From Pseudomonadota bacterium (GTDB lineage Bacteria > Pseudomonadota > Gammaproteobacteria > Acidiferrobacterales > UBA6901): a stretch of 43,697 nucleotides of DNA. Location of the stretch: contig JAJXUF010000022.1 in NCBI GenBank assembly GCA_021783175.1, positions 1 through 43,697 of the forward strand. The letters run 5' to 3'. Below, piece after piece: positions 37,794 through 43,697 of this stretch. Below the pieces are notes generated by a model. That model was given only the letters and a program-made list of their open reading frames with translations, was not told the DNA's origin and ran no database searches. The stretch's first letter is position 1; every line of letters begins with the position of its first letter. The position numbers and the translations under genes were made by a program.

Positions 37794-38102
37794 TCAGGGG
37801 AGATAGGAGGGGCCGGCGCTGGCGTCAGCCTGGGCTTGCTGTTCGGCCATATGCACTTCGTCGAGCGCCTTCTGGGCAAGTTTCATGGCCTCTTCGCTCT
37901 TGCCAGCAGCCTGAAGCTGCTTGGCTTCCTTGACATATGCGGCAGTTTTGAGCCACAGGTCCACATGCGCCTGGTGCGCGCTGTCCACTGCCTGCTGAGC
38001 GGCTGCGATGGTGTCCGCTACCGACGGCCCGCTCTTGGCAGTATGGGTGGCGCAGCCGCCGGCGGAAAGCGCGAGAACAGCCAGCAGAACGGTTCTTTTC
38101 AT
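37794..38102 (-). CDS. Small Ala/Gln-rich lipoprotein
   Basis: Lipoprotein of 102 residues. The signal peptide ends in lipobox SAGGC (C17). The mature part is one or two long helices rich in Ala, Gln and Lys (ADTIAAAQQAVDSAHQAHVD and EAKQLQAAGKSEEAMKLAQKALDEV), like DUF4398-type envelope lipoproteins. Function is unknown; a structural or Lpp-like role is possible. It has its own strong promoter and terminator, so it is probably a highly expressed single gene. The SD AGGAG lies in a short palindrome (38104-38114) that could mask it. Confidence 0.88.
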   Translation of the reverse strand: MKRTVLLAVLALSAGGCATHTAKSGPSVADTIAAAQQAVDSAHQAHVDLWLKTAAYVKEAKQLQAAGKSEEAMKLAQKALDEVHMAEQQAQADASAGPSYLP

Positions 38103-38146
38103 GAGGAGTCTCCTAGTGAAGTTCAGAATTCTTGCCCGTGGGTTTC

Positions 38147-38175
38147 ATTAAAGGGTAGCTGCGGGCTCGCGTCAA
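38147..38175 (-). promoter_or_regulatory. Strong sigma-70 promoter of the small lipoprotein
   Basis: On the minus strand TTGACG (38175-38170), 17 bases, then TTTAAT (38152-38147). The predicted start is near 38140, giving a leader of ~38 bases. Confidence 0.75.
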
Positions 38176-38272
38176 CCGGAAAATTTCAGGTTTGGGCCGC
38201 AGAATGCGAAATAAACCTGCTCACTGACCCGGTCTGGAAAATCCCTATAGTGTGCAGTCCGCCATTGCCTAG

Positions 38273-39764
<1,492 letters not shown>

Positions 39765-39832
39765 TCGGTGCGGCGCGCGTTTGAGATCATGAAAGGCCCT
39801 GCGCATCGTGCTGTTTGTGCCCGGCACCGCCA

Positions 39833-41407
39833 ATGACTGATCCGCATTCCCAGAAAATTCTCATTCTTGATTTCGGCGCGCAGTACACGCAGCTGATTGC
39901 CCGCAGGGTGCGCGAGGCAGGCGTATACTGCGAGATCTATCCCTACGATTTAAGCGAAGATGAGCTGCGCCGGTATGCGCCGCGCGGCATAATTCTTTCC
40001 GGCGGACCCGAATCGGTTACCCAGGCAGAGACTCCGCGCGCGCCGCAGCTGGTATTCGAAATGGGAGTGCCAGTGCTCGGCATCTGTTATGGCCAGCAAG
40101 CCATGGCGGCGCAGCTGGGTGGCGAGGTGGAGGGCGCCGATAAACGGGAATTCGGCTATGCGCGCGTGCGCATGCGCAACCACTCGCGCCTATTCAAGGG
40201 AATACGCGACGAGGTGGCAGAGGGCGGCGAGGAGTATCTGCACGTCTGGATGAGTCACGGTGATCGTGTCACTGAACTGCCTCCAGGCTTTAGTGTCATC
40301 GCCACCACCGATCATGCTCCATACGCCGGCATTGCCGATGAAACGCGCGGATTTTATGGCGTGCAGTTTCATCCTGAGGTGACACATACCACGCAAGGAG
40401 CAGCTATCCTGCAGCGCTTCGTACTCGACATCTGCGGCTGTGCATCCTTGTGGACGCCTGGCAATATCGTCGAATCCATGATCACCACCGTGCGTAATCA
40501 GGTCGGCAAGGACGAAGTGGTCCTTGGTCTTTCCGGCGGAGTGGATTCATCCGTGGTTGCAGCTTTGCTGCACCGTGCAATTGCCAAGCAGCTTACCTGT
40601 ATTTTCGTGGACAACGGCCTTTTGCGTTTGAATGAGGGCGACCAGGTGATGGCGACGTTCGCCGAGCACATGGGCGTGAAGGTCATTCGCGTCGATGCCG
40701 AGCGCCGCTTTCTTGACGCCCTAAAGGACGTGGCCGATCCCGAGCAAAAACGCAAGATCATAGGTCGCATATTTGTTGAAGTATTCGAGGATGAGGCGGG
40801 AAAGATCAGTGGAGCCAAATGGCTTGCGCAAGGCACGATCTATCCGGACGTGATCGAGTCGGCAGCGGCTCGAACAAAAAAGGCGCACGTTATCAAATCA
40901 CATCACAACGTCGGCGGTCTACCGGAACGTATGCGCCTGAAGCTACTGGAACCGTTGCGCGAATTGTTCAAGGACGAAGTGCGCGCGGTCGGCACCGAGC
41001 TTGGTCTGCCGCATGCGATGATTTTTCGACATCCCTTTCCCGGACCGGGTCTTGGTGTGCGTATCCTGGGCGAGGTCAGAAAGGAGTATGCCGATCTTCT
41101 GCGCAAGGCCGACGCCATATACCTGGAAGAACTCTATCGTGCGGGGCTCTACGACAAGGTGAGCCAGGCATTTGCGGTGTTCCTGCCTATCAGGTCGGTT
41201 GCCGTTCTGGGCGACGCACGCGCCTACGAATTCGTAGTCGCGTTGCGCGCAGTCGAGACCGTGGATTTCATGACCGCCCATTGGGCGCACTTGCCGTACG
41301 AAGTTCTCGGGCGCATTTCAAACCGCATTATCAACGAGGTCCGCGGCATCTCGCGTGTTGTATACGATATTTCCGGCAAGCCTCCGGCGACTATCGAATG
41401 GGAATGA
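39833..41407 (+). CDS. guaA: GMP synthase (glutamine-hydrolysing)
   Basis: Enzyme of 524 residues that makes GMP from XMP. The glutaminase part has C85 in [10 protein letters not shown] and the HPE of [11 protein letters not shown]. The ATP-pyrophosphatase P-loop is [14 protein letters not shown]. The dimerisation domain ends in KPPATIEWE. The ATG at 39833 gives [20 protein letters not shown], the standard start. Confidence 0.98.
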   Translation: MTDPHSQKILILDFGAQYTQLIARRVREAGVYCEIYPYDLSEDELRRYAPRGIILSGGPESVTQAETPRAPQLVFEMGVPVLGICYGQQAMAAQLGGEVEGADKREFGYARVRMRNHSRLFKGIRDEVAEGGEEYLHVWMSHGDRVTELPPGFSVIATTDHAPYAGIADETRGFYGVQFHPEVTHTTQGAAILQRFVLDICGCASLWTPGNIVESMITTVRNQVGKDEVVLGLSGGVDSSVVAALLHRAIAKQLTCIFVDNGLLRLNEGDQVMATFAEHMGVKVIRVDAERRFLDALKDVADPEQKRKIIGRIFVEVFEDEAGKISGAKWLAQGTIYPDVIESAAARTKKAHVIKSHHNVGGLPERMRLKLLEPLRELFKDEVRAVGTELGLPHAMIFRHPFPGPGLGVRILGEVRKEYADLLRKADAIYLEELYRAGLYDKVSQAFAVFLPIRSVAVLGDARAYEFVVALRAVETVDFMTAHWAHLPYEVLGRISNRIINEVRGISRVVYDISGKPPATIEWE

Positions 41408-41445
41408 TTCGCGTAGCAGTTCCGACCGGTCCGCGACCGGGCTGA

Positions 41446-41943
<498 letters not shown>

Positions 41944-41980
41944 GGTTGTCGTCGTCCCTGCTGATTGGTGGTGCGTGACG

Positions 41981-41993
41981 CCAGTGGCACTGG
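41981..41993. other. Short inverted repeat between convergent tadA and mltF
   Basis: CCAGTG and CACTGG flank one base. It may be part of a weak bidirectional transcription end. There is no T tract. Confidence 0.25.
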
Positions 41994-42005
41994 GTCGCCC
42001 CTAGA

Positions 42006-43436
42006 TCAGAGCGCTGGTGCCCTCAGGTCGAGCGCATCATTGTGATGGCGTGCCCGGCGCTCTCGGTTCATCTTCACCAGAACGTTATAGTAAGCACGGA
42101 TGCGGTTGACATATTCGACTGGTTCGTAACCACGCGCATAACCGTGCTTGGTCTTGCTGTACCAGGCGTGTTCGGAGAGAAGCGGAAGGCGCTTACGCAC
42201 GTCGTTCCACTTATCCGGGTTACCGCCCTGCTGCTGGGTGATGATGCGCGCGTCTTCCAGATGGTTGATGCCGACATTGTAGGCAGCGAGAGCCATCCAT
42301 GTCCGGTCGGGCTCGTGAATATGGCTCGGCAGGCGGTCAATCATGCGGCGGATATATTCGGCTCCGCCGAATATGCTCTCGGCTGGGTTCTCCCTGTTGG
42401 CCACATTAATGTGATCCGCTGTCGTCTGCGTGAGCATCATCATGCCACGCACGCCGGTGGGCGACTCCGCATCTGGATCCCAGAACGATTCCTGATAAGC
42501 CATAGCTGCTAGCAGCCGCCAGTCGAGATTGTATTTCTTGGCGGCTGCCTCGAATGTGGGTTCATAGGCCGGAAGCGCGTCCTTCACTTTTTCGATGTAA
42601 GCTGACATGTTTATTGGATTGAAACGGCTGGCAGCACCGTAATAGCGGTCAATGAGATGATTCAGTTCCCCGGTGCGACGCATTTCGTCTATGAAGTCGA
42701 CGGCCGCGTTGTATAAGCTGTTGTCCGGACCTTGGGGAAAGGCCCAGGCGATTTCTTCGGGCGGCTTTAGGCTGAACGCCACCCGGAGTTCGGGGTAGAA
42801 CTGCTGGCTAAGAGCAACAATATTAGAGTCGGCGATGGTGAGCAATGATTCCTTTTCCCGAACACGCAGAAGCAAATCTTCGGTCTCCGTGTTGTTGATC
42901 GCGTTCCATTCGAGGCCCGGGTAAAGCAGCTTGAGCTGGTCAAGGTGCTCGACGTAGCTTGTTCCTGCCACCACGTCGATCGGCCGGCCCTGCAGCTGTT
43001 CCAGGTTCTTCGGCGGAACGGTTCCAGTGCGATAGACCACCTGCTCGTGTACCTCCTGATACGGCGGGGTGAAACGTACGAGCTTGAGGCGGGCAGGGGT
43101 GATGGTCAGGCCTGCAGCAGCAAAATCGGCCTGATTATTCGCGATCATCGGAATGATGTCCGCAAACTGCTCGGGGACTTCCATGCGCAGGGATACCCCG
43201 AGATGGTCGGCAAAGGCCTTGGCCAGGTCGTACTCGAGGCCGGCTGGCCCGTCCGGCCCCTCATAATAGGTCGTGGGGCTGTTGCGAGTCAGGACAACAA
43301 GCTCGCCCGCCCGCTTCACTGCGTTGAGCTTGCTTTCCCCGATAGGGGAACATCCCGATAGCAGGCTCGTTGCGAGCAGCAGTGCTCCAAGGACTATGCC
43401 AGGTGTGCGGTCCCGCAAGGATGTTCTTGGCATCAT
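42006..43436 (-). CDS. mltF: Membrane-bound lytic transglycosylase F
   Basis: Lipoprotein of 476 residues with lipobox LLSGC (C29). An SBP-bac-3-like domain (~40-270) may sense muropeptides. A C-terminal SLT domain (~290-450) carries the catalytic Glu in AYQESFWDP, then GVRGMMMLTQTTA and AAYNVGINHLEDAR. It cleaves peptidoglycan glycan strands at the outer membrane. Two ATG codons in a row start the gene and no SD precedes them. Confidence 0.96.
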   Translation of the reverse strand: MMPRTSLRDRTPGIVLGALLLATSLLSGCSPIGESKLNAVKRAGELVVLTRNSPTTYYEGPDGPAGLEYDLAKAFADHLGVSLRMEVPEQFADIIPMIANNQADFAAAGLTITPARLKLVRFTPPYQEVHEQVVYRTGTVPPKNLEQLQGRPIDVVAGTSYVEHLDQLKLLYPGLEWNAINNTETEDLLLRVREKESLLTIADSNIVALSQQFYPELRVAFSLKPPEEIAWAFPQGPDNSLYNAAVDFIDEMRRTGELNHLIDRYYGAASRFNPINMSAYIEKVKDALPAYEPTFEAAAKKYNLDWRLLAAMAYQESFWDPDAESPTGVRGMMMLTQTTADHINVANRENPAESIFGGAEYIRRMIDRLPSHIHEPDRTWMALAAYNVGINHLEDARIITQQQGGNPDKWNDVRKRLPLLSEHAWYSKTKHGYARGYEPVEYVNRIRAYYNVLVKMNRERRARHHNDALDLRAPAL

Positions 43437-43441
43437 TAATA

Positions 43442-43447
43442 ATTATA
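43442..43447 (-). promoter_or_regulatory. -10 element five bases before the mltF ATG
   Basis: TATAAT on the minus strand ends at 43442 and the ATG begins at 43436. No SD is present between. The -35 region is GC-rich and weak (GCGCGA at 17 bases), so an activator or an extended -10 may be needed. Confidence 0.45.
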
Positions 43448-43498
43448 CTGCAGGACGGGTTGTCTCGCGCCCCCACTCCACGTAAGCTACACGCCCTC

Positions 43499-43588
43499 GG
43501 AGAGGTACCGAAGCGGTCATACCGGCGCAGACTCGAAATCTGTTGGGGGCTTTGCCCCACGTGGGTTCGAATCCCACCCTCTCCGCCA
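43499..43588 (+). tRNA. serU-like: tRNA-Ser (anticodon CGA)
   Basis: A 90-base tRNA with encoded CCA. The acceptor GGAGAGG pairs with CCTCTCC, with discriminator G. The anticodon loop CTCGAAA between CAGA and TCTG gives CGA, which reads UCG. A long variable arm (GGGGGC-TTT-GCCCC region) is typical of serine tRNAs. The T loop is GGTTCGAATCC. Confidence 0.97.
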
Positions 43589-43697
43589 TACAATTTTCCC
43601 ACCAAGTGTAAATAATCATATTCGGATATCCTCATGGCCGCGCCGCAAGGCTTTTGCCGTCGGCTCCCTTTGACTACCCAAACGAGCAAATTTGATG

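Overview
The window is about 43.7 kb of GC-rich bacterial chromosome. Gene content and order point to a gammaproteobacterium. The block suhB / trmJ-cysE-iscRSUA-hscBA-fdx-iscX-ndk-rlmN-pilW-rodZ-ispG-hisS-yfgM-bamB-der, then xseA, guaB-guaA, tadA and mltF, follows the order known from Escherichia coli and its relatives. A DsrE-TusA-SQR-DUF1641 cassette and an AddAB-type recombination nuclease suggest an early-branching, sulfur-oxidising lineage, for example one like Acidiferrobacterales or Chromatiales. The taxonomic placement is inference.

Layout. 1-1743: the end of a LivM-type permease and two LivG/LivF ATPases of a branched-chain amino acid type ABC importer. 1997-3028: a methyltransferase with a divergent FKBP/SlyD-like N-terminus. 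3029-3799: a gene-poor, partly AT-rich stretch with an imperfect inverted repeat. 3800-6273: a sulfur operon coding a DsrE-family protein, TusA, an SQR-like flavoprotein and a DUF1641 protein. 6304-8172: a YajQ-family protein and a diguanylate cyclase. 8176-15271, minus strand: fdxA, addB and addA. The addB-addA gap holds a plus-strand small RNA that looks like a CsrA/RsmA-sequestering RNA. 15615-17330: a large protein with a PilZ-like C-terminus. 17334-18131, minus strand: suhB. 18567-25821: trmJ, cysE and the full isc operon with an IscR box. 25967-35087: the ndk-to-der housekeeping run. 35468-37692, minus strand: xseA and an M23 peptidase. 37794-38102, minus strand: a small lipoprotein. 38307-41943: guaB, guaA and tadA. 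42006-43436, minus strand: mltF. 43499-43588: tRNA-Ser(CGA).

How the parts fit. The sulfur cassette would oxidise sulfide or polysulfide at the membrane and pass sulfane sulfur to cytoplasmic carriers. CysE makes the O-acetylserine precursor of cysteine, IscS takes sulfur from cysteine, and Isc builds Fe-S clusters. Many local proteins need such clusters: FdxA, AddB, RlmN, IspG and IscR itself.

Most novel items. (1) The sRNA at 11818-11956 has a good promoter, three hairpins that show GGA in the loop, and an intrinsic terminator. (2) guaB and mltF each have TATAAT exactly five bases before the ATG and no Shine-Dalgarno, and ndk has only a very short predicted leader, so leaderless or near-leaderless transcripts are likely. 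(3) The DUF1641 protein next to SQR is a clear tandem duplication.
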